Below, piece by piece: positions 1-7,440 of a stretch of 64,000 bases of DNA. The notes beneath the pieces were generated by a model that did not search any database, had not been told where the DNA came from, and was given only the letters and a program-made list of their open reading frames with translations. The stretch's first letter is position 1; each line of letters starts with the position of its first letter. The translations under genes were made by a program, and so were the position numbers. Source of the stretch: DASUGC01 sp035606665 (GTDB lineage Bacteria > Acidobacteriota > Vicinamibacteria > Vicinamibacterales > SCN-69-37); NCBI GenBank assembly GCA_035606665.1, contig DATNEY010000005.1, positions 104,195 through 168,194 on the forward strand, in the 5' to 3' direction.

Positions 1-34
1 CTTCACACGCGCGATCAGCCTCGCCGGTTGGCCC

Positions 35-241
35 TCAGATTCTCGGCCTCCACCGGCGAGCGAAACCGCCGGAATAGCCAGGAGTCACGCGGTTCGTGAA
101 CCGGTCCGGGCCGGGATGTGTGCGAACCAGATCAGGGAACTCTCGAATGAGACCCTCGCGCTCGATATTGAGCTGCCGGAGGCGCAGGCGCGCCCGTTCG
201 CGACGAAGGAATCCGCCTGACTGAATACGTCGGCCCGTCAT
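35..241 (-). CDS. small conserved hypothetical protein (paralogue of the gene at 6622)
   Basis: This 68-residue basic protein has no function I can name. Residues about 18-36 read L-R-Q-L-N-I-E-R-E then I-R-E-F-P-D-L, which lines up with the L-R-E-I-D-G-E-R then L-K-E-F-P-E-L segment of the 84-residue protein encoded at 6622-6876. That match is the main reason to believe the frame is coding. Its ATG overlaps the TGA of the upstream Cys-rich gene (ATGA), which would allow translational coupling. The C-terminal half does not match the paralogue, so this copy may be degenerate. Confidence 0.4.
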   Translation of the reverse strand: MTGRRIQSGGFLRRERARLRLRQLNIEREGLIREFPDLVRTHPGPDRFTNRVTPGYSGGFARRWRPRI

Positions 242-468
242 TGCTCACCTACGCTTGTGTTCCTGACGCAGGCCGCCTGGCAATAGCCGGAATTCACCGT
301 GGAGCATGGCTCATCTGCGACAAACTCCCACTCGCAGCACCTGAGCGTTCCGCACTCGTCCTTTGTCGAACAACACGCAAGAGGCGGCTCCTGCCGAGCG
401 AACAGGGATGGTGTCGCCATCAGCAGCGCCAGAAAGCAGCCGATCAGACCTACCGCACGAATCTTCAT
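238..468 (-). CDS. secreted cysteine-rich small protein
   Basis: The product is a 76-residue protein with a clear Sec signal peptide: MKIR, a hydrophobic core of about 15 residues, then an S-L-F-A cleavage region near residue 24. The mature part is only about 52 residues and holds eight cysteines, including two CC pairs, so it is probably a disulfide-stabilised exported peptide. I chose the internal ATG at 468 over an upstream one because GAGG sits about seven bases ahead and the signal peptide then begins correctly. It diverges from a thioredoxin-like gene at 714, a plausible disulfide partner. No family recognised; function unknown. Confidence 0.65.
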   Translation of the reverse strand: MKIRAVGLIGCFLALLMATPSLFARQEPPLACCSTKDECGTLRCCEWEFVADEPCSTVNSGYCQAACVRNTSVGEQ

Positions 469-713
469 GAAGTGACCTCGGGGCTTGTTTCTGCAAGGCT
501 GTTGCCGCGACGCGGCGTGGCTGTGTCGCCATTGCGCCTCAGTCTTTGCGTTTTGTAGCGGGCAGCGCGTTGCCCGCGCGGGCAGATCCTTGCCCAACCG
601 TTGGAGGGCCGGTTTGCTGTTGCGGACCTAGGTCGATTCGTCTCGAACGGCATCGCTATTGCGACTGGATGTCCAAGCCGACGAACCTGAGGTCGGGACG
701 AGGTGAATCCGAA

Positions 714-1283
714 GTGTCGAACCGGCAATCGAGCCTTGCTTCATGGGGTGGGTTATTACTGCTCGTAATGTCCGTGAGCCTGAACACGCTGCAGGCGTGG
801 CGCATTCGCGACCTCGTCGAGCCGAAACAGGCGGTGTCTTCGCGCATTGGCAAGTCGGCTGCTCCCCTGACGGGAGTGACACTCGCCGGTGAACGCCGGA
901 CTCTCGTCTTCGTCGATACCCAGCCGACTGTGATCTACTTCTTCAGTCCGGCTTGCCGGTGGTGCGAAGAGAACTGGGCCAACGTTCGCGCGTTGTCGGC
1001 GGTGAGCGCGAACCGGTTCCGCTTCATGGCCGTGGCCGCGGAAAGCGATCTGGGTCAGTTCGCCCAGGCGCGGAAACTCGATTTCGAGATTCTGGGCGGC
1101 ATCTCCCGCGAGTCCCTGAAGGCCCTTGGCTTGAGTGCCACGCCCCACATGCTGGTGGTATCCTCCCGAGGCCAAATCAGTCATGAGTGGCTCGGCGCGT
1201 TCAGAGGCCGCCAGGCGCGATCGATCGAGGACTTCTTCGAGATCACGCTGCCGGGATTGTCGCGGCCCGCGGAGACGTGGTGA
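714..1283 (+). CDS. membrane-anchored thioredoxin-like (TlpA/MauD-type) protein
   Basis: The predicted protein has one N-terminal membrane anchor (residues about 10-27) followed by a thioredoxin-fold domain facing the periplasm. The redox motif C81-R-W-C84 follows the beta strand VIYFFSPA, and the cis-proline loop is in A-T-P-H-M near residue 150. The fold and layout match TlpA/MauD-type thiol-disulfide proteins. The start is uncertain: I use GTG at 714 because GAGGTGA lies about eight bases upstream; ATG at 669 is the alternative, and the open frame reaches 546. The gene heads a plus-strand run with an ABC ATPase and permease and is divergent from a secreted Cys-rich peptide, so a role in oxidising or isomerising that peptide is an inference from context. 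Confidence 0.75.
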   Translation: MSNRQSSLASWGGLLLLVMSVSLNTLQAWRIRDLVEPKQAVSSRIGKSAAPLTGVTLAGERRTLVFVDTQPTVIYFFSPACRWCEENWANVRALSAVSANRFRFMAVAAESDLGQFAQARKLDFEILGGISRESLKALGLSATPHMLVVSSRGQISHEWLGAFRGRQARSIEDFFEITLPGLSRPAETW

Positions 1284-1310
1284 CGCCATAGCCGGTCCAG
1301 CACGTGTTCG

Positions 1311-1988
1311 ATGACAGAAGCTATCCGCGTCGAACGGCTCGGTGTCCGCGTTGGTCGAAAGACGATCCTCGAGGACGTCTCACTGACCGTCATGCCGGGA
1401 CGAACAGCGGCAATTGTCGGCGGGGCTGGGGCCGGTAAGTCGGTATTTCTTCGGACTCTGCTTGGCCACTTCACCCGCTCGAGTGGCGAGTTGCGCGTAG
1501 TCGGGTTCGATCCTGGGGTGAACCCTCGAGACGTCACGAGGCACACCACATTCGTGGCCAACCCAGACGTCTTCGAGCCGCAGCTCACAACATTGCAGAA
1601 TGTTGTTCACCTCCTGACGCTCGTCGGCGCTCCCGTGCCTGACCGTGAGCAGCTTGTGCGGGCCCTTCGGGACGTTGACGTCCCGGATCGCCTGATTGAT
1701 GCCCGGACCGCCGAACTGAGCGGCCTGGAGGCACTCGCGGTCTGGCTTTCCATCGCAAGCCTTCGGACAAGTTCCCTCGTTCTTCTTGATGAGCCGACCG
1801 AGTTTTTGGGTCCAGCCGACACAATGCGTCTGGCGTCCCTGTTGCACGAGGTGTCGACCCGCGGAACCGCAGTGCTACTCACAACTCGCGATAAGCGGTT
1901 CGCGGAAGACTCTACATCCTCAACGTATCTGCTCGAGTCCGGACACATATTGCCCGCTCACTCCCTCTCGACCGTGGCTTCGAGATAG
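1311..1988 (+). CDS. ABC transporter ATP-binding protein with degenerate motifs
   Basis: This 225-residue protein is an ABC-type ATPase. Walker A is GGAGAGKS (residues 37-44) and Walker B is LVLLDEPT (about 156-163). The signature motif reads LSGLE rather than LSGGQ. The expected Q-loop glutamine position reads F-V-A-N, and the switch-histidine region reads L-L-T-T-R. These substitutions suggest slow or altered ATP turnover, or a half that needs a partner. The permease follows eleven bases downstream, so the two should form an ABC-2 type exporter. Substrate unknown; the neighbouring Cys-rich peptide and thioredoxin-like protein make a peptide or envelope role possible. Confidence 0.85.
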   Translation: MTEAIRVERLGVRVGRKTILEDVSLTVMPGRTAAIVGGAGAGKSVFLRTLLGHFTRSSGELRVVGFDPGVNPRDVTRHTTFVANPDVFEPQLTTLQNVVHLLTLVGAPVPDREQLVRALRDVDVPDRLIDARTAELSGLEALAVWLSIASLRTSSLVLLDEPTEFLGPADTMRLASLLHEVSTRGTAVLLTTRDKRFAEDSTSSTYLLESGHILPAHSLSTVASR

Positions 1989-1998
1989 CACGGGATTC

Positions 1999-3444
1999 AT
2001 GTTCACGACCCTCTGTCGACTGGCGCGGGTCGAGATTCTCGGGTGGACTCGACGCCGATCGCTGCTCATCGTATTCATCGGGCTCGCTGCGCTCGTCCTG
2101 ATTTCAATTGCCGTGGGCCTGCAGGACCTGGCATCAAGAGAGCAGGACTACCACGCTCAACTGGCGAGCATCGTCAAGGAGCAGGTCAAGCCGCGACTGC
2201 CGATGACCGGCGCCGGCGTCGAACGGGTCTTGCGCGTCGCGAGACCGGCTGAACTCGGAAGCCTGGTCGCGCGAGGCGAGGACACTCGACTCGCGTCCTA
2301 TTTTGACTTTGGACCGGGCGGGTTGCAGTGGGGTCAGGCTGCCGGGTCCGATGCCTCCCAGATGCAGGCGGCCTCCGTTTTCGATCTCGAGTCAATCATC
2401 CGTGTGATCGGCGGCCTGATTGCACTGCTGCTGGGAATCGATGTCGTGGGCGCCAGCCGGTTTCGTGGGCAGCTTCTCGCCTGGCAATCGCTCGGCCTCG
2501 ATCCTGCTGTCGGTGTTGCCGGCAAACTCCTTGGATGCGCAGGGCTGCTGGTTTCAGGATGTGTGCTGCTGCTCGGCACCGCCGCCTTGGCCACCGGCCT
2601 TCAGCTCCGCGATGACGCCCCGGGAATCGCAGCGCTGCTTACATCGAACTTGGTGCCCATTGCGCTCTACCTGTGCGTCCTGGCAGGGGTCGGCGGGGCG
2701 GTGGCGCTTTGGTCGCGCAGCCTTGCAACAGCGTCGATAGCTGGAGTCGCTGTTTGGTTGACGATTGCGATTATCGGTCCCCAACTCGGTGGCATCGCGG
2801 GACGCCTACTCGTCCCGGTCACGTCACGGGCAGAGTTCGAACGCGCCCGCGATCAGCGCTATGCAGAAGACAATCGAGCCGTTGAAGATGCGTTGGGTGA
2901 GCAACTGGTCGAGGCGCTCGCCGGCCGGCCCGAGCAGGTCCCTCCCGTGGAGCCGGACGCGGCAATCAAGCAGTACGAGACAAGACTCGAGAGCGTTTGG
3001 AGCGCTCGTACGCAAGCCAGCCGCGAACTCGCGCGTAGCACGGAGCGCGAATGGGCAGACGCGCAGAATCGTCAAACTCAGCTGAACCGCTGGTTGCAAC
3101 TCCTGACGCCGGGCGCCTGCTTCGATGCAGCGACTGCCGCGCTGTCAGGCACGGGTGGAGGTCTGTCGCAGGCATGGCTCGAACTCGCGGAATCGCAACA
3201 GCGCCAATTGACTGCGGCGCTCTTCGACAACCGCTCGCAGCCAACGGTTCGATTCAAAGGGGAGATGTTTGCGTTTCGTCGCCACGCGACCCTCCGATGG
3301 TCCGATCTGCCAGCGCCGCCTCCCCTTGAACTTCGATCTCGATGGCGTGAAGCCCGCGAACCACTACTCGCCCTGGTGGCCTATCTCGTTCTGGTTTCTC
3401 TGGCCATTCGCGCAGGGGCGCGCCGCTTGAGTTCCGGTATCTAG
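1999..3444 (+). CDS. ABC-2 type transporter permease (DUF3526-like)
   Basis: I place the start at ATG 1999, just after the ATPase stop, giving 481 residues. Residues about 20-45 form a first membrane span after a basic MFTTLCRLARVEI leader. A long extracytoplasmic loop follows, then a block of four to five hydrophobic spans (about 135-290). A second large polar loop rich in Glu, Gln and Arg comes next, and a final span precedes a basic C-terminus. This alternation of large soluble loops and spans is typical of ABC-2 permeases with DUF3526 architecture. It is the membrane partner of the upstream ATPase. The open frame extends upstream to 1786, but that part overlaps the ATPase and is not coding. 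Confidence 0.75.
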   Translation: MFTTLCRLARVEILGWTRRRSLLIVFIGLAALVLISIAVGLQDLASREQDYHAQLASIVKEQVKPRLPMTGAGVERVLRVARPAELGSLVARGEDTRLASYFDFGPGGLQWGQAAGSDASQMQAASVFDLESIIRVIGGLIALLLGIDVVGASRFRGQLLAWQSLGLDPAVGVAGKLLGCAGLLVSGCVLLLGTAALATGLQLRDDAPGIAALLTSNLVPIALYLCVLAGVGGAVALWSRSLATASIAGVAVWLTIAIIGPQLGGIAGRLLVPVTSRAEFERARDQRYAEDNRAVEDALGEQLVEALAGRPEQVPPVEPDAAIKQYETRLESVWSARTQASRELARSTEREWADAQNRQTQLNRWLQLLTPGACFDAATAALSGTGGGLSQAWLELAESQQRQLTAALFDNRSQPTVRFKGEMFAFRRHATLRWSDLPAPPPLELRSRWREAREPLLALVAYLVLVSLAIRAGARRLSSGI

Positions 3445-3454
3445 CCGGCCGGAA

Positions 3455-4849
3455 CTAGGTGCCCTCGTCGTCTGTCTCGCTCGCCGGCACCAGGTTGAGC
3501 TGTCGCAGCTTGTTGAAGAGCGTCCGGCGTCCGATGCCGAGCGCGGCGGCCGTCGCGGTGCGGTTACCTCGATGGCGACGCAGAGCCGCTTCGATGGCGG
3601 CGCGTTCGATGCGCTCGGTCGAACGCGCAACCAGATCGACAAGAGACTCACCGCCAATCGGCGGATCGCTCGGTGCGGCCGCCGTCGCACCAACGCCTGG
3701 GAAGTGCTGGGCGCCGAGGAGCGACCCGTCGGAGACGATCATCGCGTATCGCAGCACGTTCTCGAGCTCGCGCACGTTCCCCGGCCACGGGTGAGCTTCA
3801 CACAGCTCGCGCGCCTCCTGCGTCAGGCCCGTGATGCTGGTGCCGAGCTCCAGATTGAGGCGATCAATCAGATGAGGAATGAGAACGGAGAGATCGCCAC
3901 TCCGTTCGCGGAGCGCCGGCAGGTGAATCGGAAACACGCGCAGCCGCCAATAGAGATCTTCCCGAAACCGGCCCTCGGAAACGGCGTGCCGGAGGTCGCG
4001 ATTCGTCGCGGCCACCACTCGAACGTCGACAACCCTGGCCTGCCGGCCCGCAAGCCGTGTCACTTCCCGTTCCTGAAGCACGCGCAGCAGCTTGGCCTGG
4101 ATGTCCAGTGGCAGCTCCCCAACTTCGTCGAGGAATAACGTACCCAGATGCGCGCGCTCGAAGTGGCCCTCTCGCGATTCACGGGCATCCGTAAACGCGC
4201 CTCGCTCGTGCCCAAAGAACTCGGCCTCCGCCAACGTGCTCGGTATCGCCGCGCAATTGACGGCAACCAATGGACCCTGAGCCCGGCGGCTCAGACGATG
4301 AAGGCTGCGAGCGGCGAGTTCCTTGCCCGTTCCTGATTCCCCGGTAAGCAGGACCGTCGCGTCCGTGCCGGCCGCTTTCGCAATCGAACGGCGAACAAGC
4401 CTGATGGCCTCGCTCTCTCCCAGGATCTCGAAGAGAGCCGACCGGGTCCGCAACTCGCCCTCGAGTTCGACGACCCGTTGTCCCAGCCGCCTGACGCTCA
4501 AGGCCCGCTCGACGGTGAGGAGAAGCTCGTTGTTGTCGAACGGCTTGGTGATGTAGTCGAACACTCCCGATTTCATTGCGTCGACGGCTGATCGGACGGT
4601 GCCGAAGGCCGTGATGAAGATGCATGGCATCGTTCGATCGCGCTCGCGGATAGCCTCGAAGACGGCGGCGCCGGTGATGTCCGGCAGCGCGATGTCGAGC
4701 AGGGCCAGATCGAATTCCTGCGCGGCGACGGCCTCGAGTGCCTCGCGGCCGGTACCGACGGCGTGTACTTCGTAGCCCGCGTGCCGCAGCAGACGGCCCA
4801 GCGCCTCGCAGATCTTCGGCTCGTCGTCGACCACCAGAATGGCGCTCAA
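3455..4849 (-). CDS. sigma-54-dependent NtrC-family response regulator
   Basis: The 464-residue protein has the classic three-domain order. The receiver domain has acidic DD at 8-9, phospho-acceptor D52 and K102. The AAA+ domain has Walker A GESGTGKE (170-177), Walker B LFLDEVGE (about 238-245) and the arginine-finger segment REDLYWRLR. The C-terminal Fis-type HTH has the NRTATAAALGIGRRTLFNKL pattern. The sigma-54 contact loop reads GAFTDA (217-222) instead of GAFTGA. It overlaps the upstream kinase gene by four bases (ATGA), so they are a cognate pair. Target genes are not evident here, and no -24/-12 promoter was identified next to the operon. Confidence 0.95.
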   Translation of the reverse strand: MSAILVVDDEPKICEALGRLLRHAGYEVHAVGTGREALEAVAAQEFDLALLDIALPDITGAAVFEAIRERDRTMPCIFITAFGTVRSAVDAMKSGVFDYITKPFDNNELLLTVERALSVRRLGQRVVELEGELRTRSALFEILGESEAIRLVRRSIAKAAGTDATVLLTGESGTGKELAARSLHRLSRRAQGPLVAVNCAAIPSTLAEAEFFGHERGAFTDARESREGHFERAHLGTLFLDEVGELPLDIQAKLLRVLQEREVTRLAGRQARVVDVRVVAATNRDLRHAVSEGRFREDLYWRLRVFPIHLPALRERSGDLSVLIPHLIDRLNLELGTSITGLTQEARELCEAHPWPGNVRELENVLRYAMIVSDGSLLGAQHFPGVGATAAAPSDPPIGGESLVDLVARSTERIERAAIEAALRRHRGNRTATAAALGIGRRTLFNKLRQLNLVPASETDDEGT

Positions 4850-6087
4850 ACGGCCTCCGTCAGTGGGAGCCGCAGCCGGACCCGCGTGCCTTCGCCCGGA
4901 GTGCTTCCCACATCGATGGTGCCGCCATGCCGTTCGAGCACATCACGACAGTACGGCAGGCCGAGACCGGTGCCTTGCGGCCTGGTTGTAAAGAAGGGCT
5001 CGAAGAGGCGCGGCAGGTGTTCGGGCGAAATCCCGATGCCATTGTCCGTGATTTCAATGAGCGCCGCCGCCTCAGCGCCGGTCGCCGCGCTCACCGCAGC
5101 GACGACGCGACCGTTGTCGCGGCACGCCTGGCAGGCGTTGAGAAGTAGATTCGTGATGACCTGACGCAACTCCCGTTCATCGCCGTGAATCTGGACCGGC
5201 TCGTTATTCGCCTCGACGGTGATGACGACCCCTCGCTTGTGCGCGTACGCGCGAACGAAACGGAACACCGATCGGACGAGCTCGGTCAGATTGAGCGTTT
5301 GCCGCCTCGTTGCAGGAGGCTGGCTCAGCTGCAGCATCGCCGTCACGGTCTGGTCGATTCGATCGACTTCCTCCAGCACGTCGCCGAGGATGGACTCTCG
5401 CTCCTCCGGAGTGACAGGTGCGTCCTTCGCGAACTGTACGAGCGAGCGGATAGCCGCCAGTGGATTCCGGACCTCGTGGGCGACGGACGCGGCGACCTGG
5501 CCTGCGATGCCAAGACGATTCGAGTGACCGAGGGCGTCTTGTCGCGCCCGGAGATCCTCCGACCTCGTCACCTGTTGCCATGTCTCAGCCGCCCGGACCG
5601 CATATGCCTCGATCATGGACCGCCGTTTCGAGAAAGAGGCGAGGTCGTTGACCTGGCACAACACCACGAATGCGACGAGAGTGCCGCCCACAACCAGGGG
5701 CACGCAGGCATCTGCGGCGAGACGCTCAATCGCGTTCCGCTCCTCAACCGTGAGGTACGCAACGACATCCGGACGTTCACGAAGGACGAGGACTTCGGCG
5801 TTGACGCGCAGCCACCGGATCATCCGGCCCTGCCCGTCGAAGGCCTCGGCCTGCGCGCCCGAGACCCAGGTACAGACGTATCGCGACTCGCCCGATCGTT
5901 CCAGGAAGAGTACGCCCGCGTCTCCAGCCCAGCGCCGAAGGGTCTCCCCGATTTGCTGGCGAAGGGCTGCGGACGTGCCGGCTGCGGCAAGTTCGGCGAC
6001 CAGCGCCTCGAGCAGATCACGTGCTTCGACCGCCGATGGTGCGCGGTCCTGATTCTTGTTGGCAGACAACGTCGGCAATGATCGCAC
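4846..6087 (-). CDS. GAF-domain sensor histidine kinase
   Basis: Residues about 25-170 form a GAF-like sensory region without membrane spans, so the kinase is probably cytoplasmic. The H-box is SVAHEVRNPL with H204, followed by the N-box NLLLNACQA, G1 ITDNGIGI and G2 GTGLGLPYC, all typical of NtrB-like kinases. The frame is open to 6222, but that would overlap the upstream PilZ gene by more than 100 bases. I therefore prefer GTG at 6087, 19 bases after the PilZ stop, giving 413 residues. It is translationally coupled to the NtrC-type regulator. The signal is unknown; PilZ in the same operon hints at cyclic-di-GMP input. Confidence 0.9.
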   Translation of the reverse strand: MRSLPTLSANKNQDRAPSAVEARDLLEALVAELAAAGTSAALRQQIGETLRRWAGDAGVLFLERSGESRYVCTWVSGAQAEAFDGQGRMIRWLRVNAEVLVLRERPDVVAYLTVEERNAIERLAADACVPLVVGGTLVAFVVLCQVNDLASFSKRRSMIEAYAVRAAETWQQVTRSEDLRARQDALGHSNRLGIAGQVAASVAHEVRNPLAAIRSLVQFAKDAPVTPEERESILGDVLEEVDRIDQTVTAMLQLSQPPATRRQTLNLTELVRSVFRFVRAYAHKRGVVITVEANNEPVQIHGDERELRQVITNLLLNACQACRDNGRVVAAVSAATGAEAAALIEITDNGIGISPEHLPRLFEPFFTTRPQGTGLGLPYCRDVLERHGGTIDVGSTPGEGTRVRLRLPLTEAV

Positions 6088-6106
6088 GGCAACGCGACGT
6101 GCGGCC

Positions 6107-6451
6107 CTAGCTGAACGTAATCGCCGACTCGAGGATGGCGCTGAACAACCGTGTGATGGTGGCGCTTGCCTCGAGCGGCTTGTCGACAAAGGCCATCCCG
6201 ACGAACCAGCCGCGCTGGGCACGCCGGCAATGCTGGACCCTGACCTTGTGGACGACCTCGATCGATCCGAATTTCAGGTGGACCGTGTGAACCGTCCGCA
6301 GCGCGATCGGGGCGGTGGCGAGAATCGACAGGCCACCCATGCTGATATCGTGCGGCACCGCCTTGGCCTTCTCCGCACCAATCGTGACGCGCAGGTTCCG
6401 CGGCGCACCGAGCCTCATGTCCCGGCGGCGGCTGAACGCGGAGGGTCCCAT
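6107..6451 (-). CDS. PilZ domain protein
   Basis: This is a stand-alone PilZ domain of about 114 residues. The cyclic-di-GMP binding signatures are an N-terminal arginine cluster (SRRRDMR) and DISMGGLSI, equivalent to the D/N-x-S-x-x-G motif. I use ATG 6451; a TTG at 6475 would add eight residues and cannot be excluded. It is the first gene of a three-gene minus-strand operon with a histidine kinase and an NtrC-type regulator, suggesting that cyclic-di-GMP and two-component signalling are linked here. The FHA-EAL phosphodiesterase at 29.6 kb is the only other c-di-GMP protein I see in this window. Confidence 0.85.
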   Translation of the reverse strand: MGPSAFSRRRDMRLGAPRNLRVTIGAEKAKAVPHDISMGGLSILATAPIALRTVHTVHLKFGSIEVVHKVRVQHCRRAQRGWFVGMAFVDKPLEASATITRLFSAILESAITFS

Positions 6452-6497
6452 GCGGGCTGAGACTACACGCCCCAACTATCGAGGGGAATCCGGGAGG

Positions 6498-6597
6498 CTA
6501 CGTGTTTTAGGGGCTCGGTACCTACGTATCCTTTAGGGGACCGCAACCTTATCTAAAGTTGCTTGCAAAAGCGCCCAGTCTACGTAACAGTACGTAG
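6498..6597. promoter_or_regulatory. CTACGTA repeats and palindrome between divergent genes
   Basis: Between the PilZ operon and the small gene at 6622 lie CTACGTG (6498), CTACGTA (6522) and a perfect inverted repeat CTACGTA-acag-TACGTAG (6580-6597). TTTAGGGG occurs at 6506 and 6532, so the stretch 6498-6539 is an imperfect direct repeat of about 24-26 bases. The placement in a divergent intergenic region fits an operator for an unknown regulator. Confidence 0.4.
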
Positions 6598-6621
6598 GTA
6601 GATTTGGGGTGACTCAGTCAT

Positions 6622-6876
6622 ATGGCAGCACAAAACGATAGGACTCGGCAGTGGGCTCGGATCGGGGCGGCAACGCGGTTACGTGAAATCGACGGCGAGC
6701 GCCAAGCCATCCTCAAGGAGTTTCCGGAGCTGAAGTGGGCCAAGAACGGCGCCACGTTCGGTGGCCCGCGCCGGAAGCTGACGGCCGATGCGCGGAAGAA
6801 GCTGAGCGCCGGTATGCGGAAGTACTGGGCTCGGCGTAAGGCGGCCGCGGCGGCCAAGAGCGCCGGAAAGAACTAG
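6622..6876 (+). CDS. small conserved hypothetical basic protein
   Basis: The 84-residue product is strongly basic, with a helical RLREIDGERQAILKEFPEL core and an Arg/Lys/Ala-rich tail ending in KSAGKN. The tail includes KLTADARKKLSAGMRKYWARRK. I do not know a function; the composition suggests a nucleic-acid or ribosome binding role, but that is a guess. The core matches the protein at 35-241. The gene is preceded by palindromic CTACGTA repeats and overlaps the convergent acetyltransferase by four bases at its end. Confidence 0.7.
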   Translation: MAAQNDRTRQWARIGAATRLREIDGERQAILKEFPELKWAKNGATFGGPRRKLTADARKKLSAGMRKYWARRKAAAAAKSAGKN

Positions 6877-7427
6877 GCGGCCGGTCCGCGACCGGCCAGC
6901 CACGCGGCGGCGTCGCGCTCGAACCAGGCCATTGGGCCTTCAGCAGCGTAGGCGGGGTGCGGAAACGCACGCTCGCCGCGCCGCTCGAGACCTATTTTCT
7001 CCAAGACACGCTGCGAGGCCAGGTTCCGAAGACTCGCCATCCCAACTATGCGCGGCAGTCCCAGAGTGACGAAGCCGTGGTGCAGTACCGCCGTCGCCAT
7101 CTCGGTTCCATAGCCCTTCCCCCATGCTGCCTCGAGCAGCACGAAGCCCACCTGAATGATCGTCTCACCCTGAATGTTGTTGAGTAGGTGGAAACCGATG
7201 CTCTGGCCGGTCGCGCGTTCGACGGTCATCCATATGCCGAGGCCGGGATTGGCGTCGTAGTAGTCGAGAATCCGGGCGGCCAGCATTCGATCGACTGCTT
7301 CGGCCGTCTGCGTCCCACCCAGATAGCGCGTCACCGACGGATCCGCGTAGAGCGCAACGAGCCACTCTCGATCTCCAGGCGTGAAACGCCGCAGCCCCAG
7401 CCGATCCGTCTCGAGCCAGAACGCCAT
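6873..7427 (-). CDS. GNAT family N-acetyltransferase
   Basis: The 184-residue protein starts MAFWLETDRLGLRRFTPGD, the usual opening of RimJ/RimL-type GNAT acetyltransferases (E-T-x-R-L-x-L-R). The acetyl-CoA binding segment is in EAAWGKGYGTEMATAVLHHG (Q/R-x-x-G-x-G/A-like, here W-G-K-G-Y-G-T). The C-terminal part A-S-L-R-N-L-A-S-Q-R-V-L-E-K-I-G-L is the N-x-x-S-x-x-V-L-E-K-x-G-F signature of the family. Substrate is unknown, either a protein N-terminus or a small amine. The open frame extends upstream to 7631, but that overlaps the sulfurtransferase gene; ATG 7427 is the natural start. Confidence 0.9.
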   Translation of the reverse strand: MAFWLETDRLGLRRFTPGDREWLVALYADPSVTRYLGGTQTAEAVDRMLAARILDYYDANPGLGIWMTVERATGQSIGFHLLNNIQGETIIQVGFVLLEAAWGKGYGTEMATAVLHHGFVTLGLPRIVGMASLRNLASQRVLEKIGLERRGERAFPHPAYAAEGPMAWFERDAAAWLAGRGPAA

Positions 7428-7440
7428 TCGAACTTCGAAC
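7427..7440. repeat. TTCGAACTTCGAAC 14-mer, copy 1
   Basis: A near-palindromic 14-base word (TTCGAA-C-TTCGAA-C) fills the gap between the acetyltransferase start and the sulfurtransferase stop. An identical copy occurs at 28237-28250, also immediately upstream of a minus-strand gene. Confidence 0.45.
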
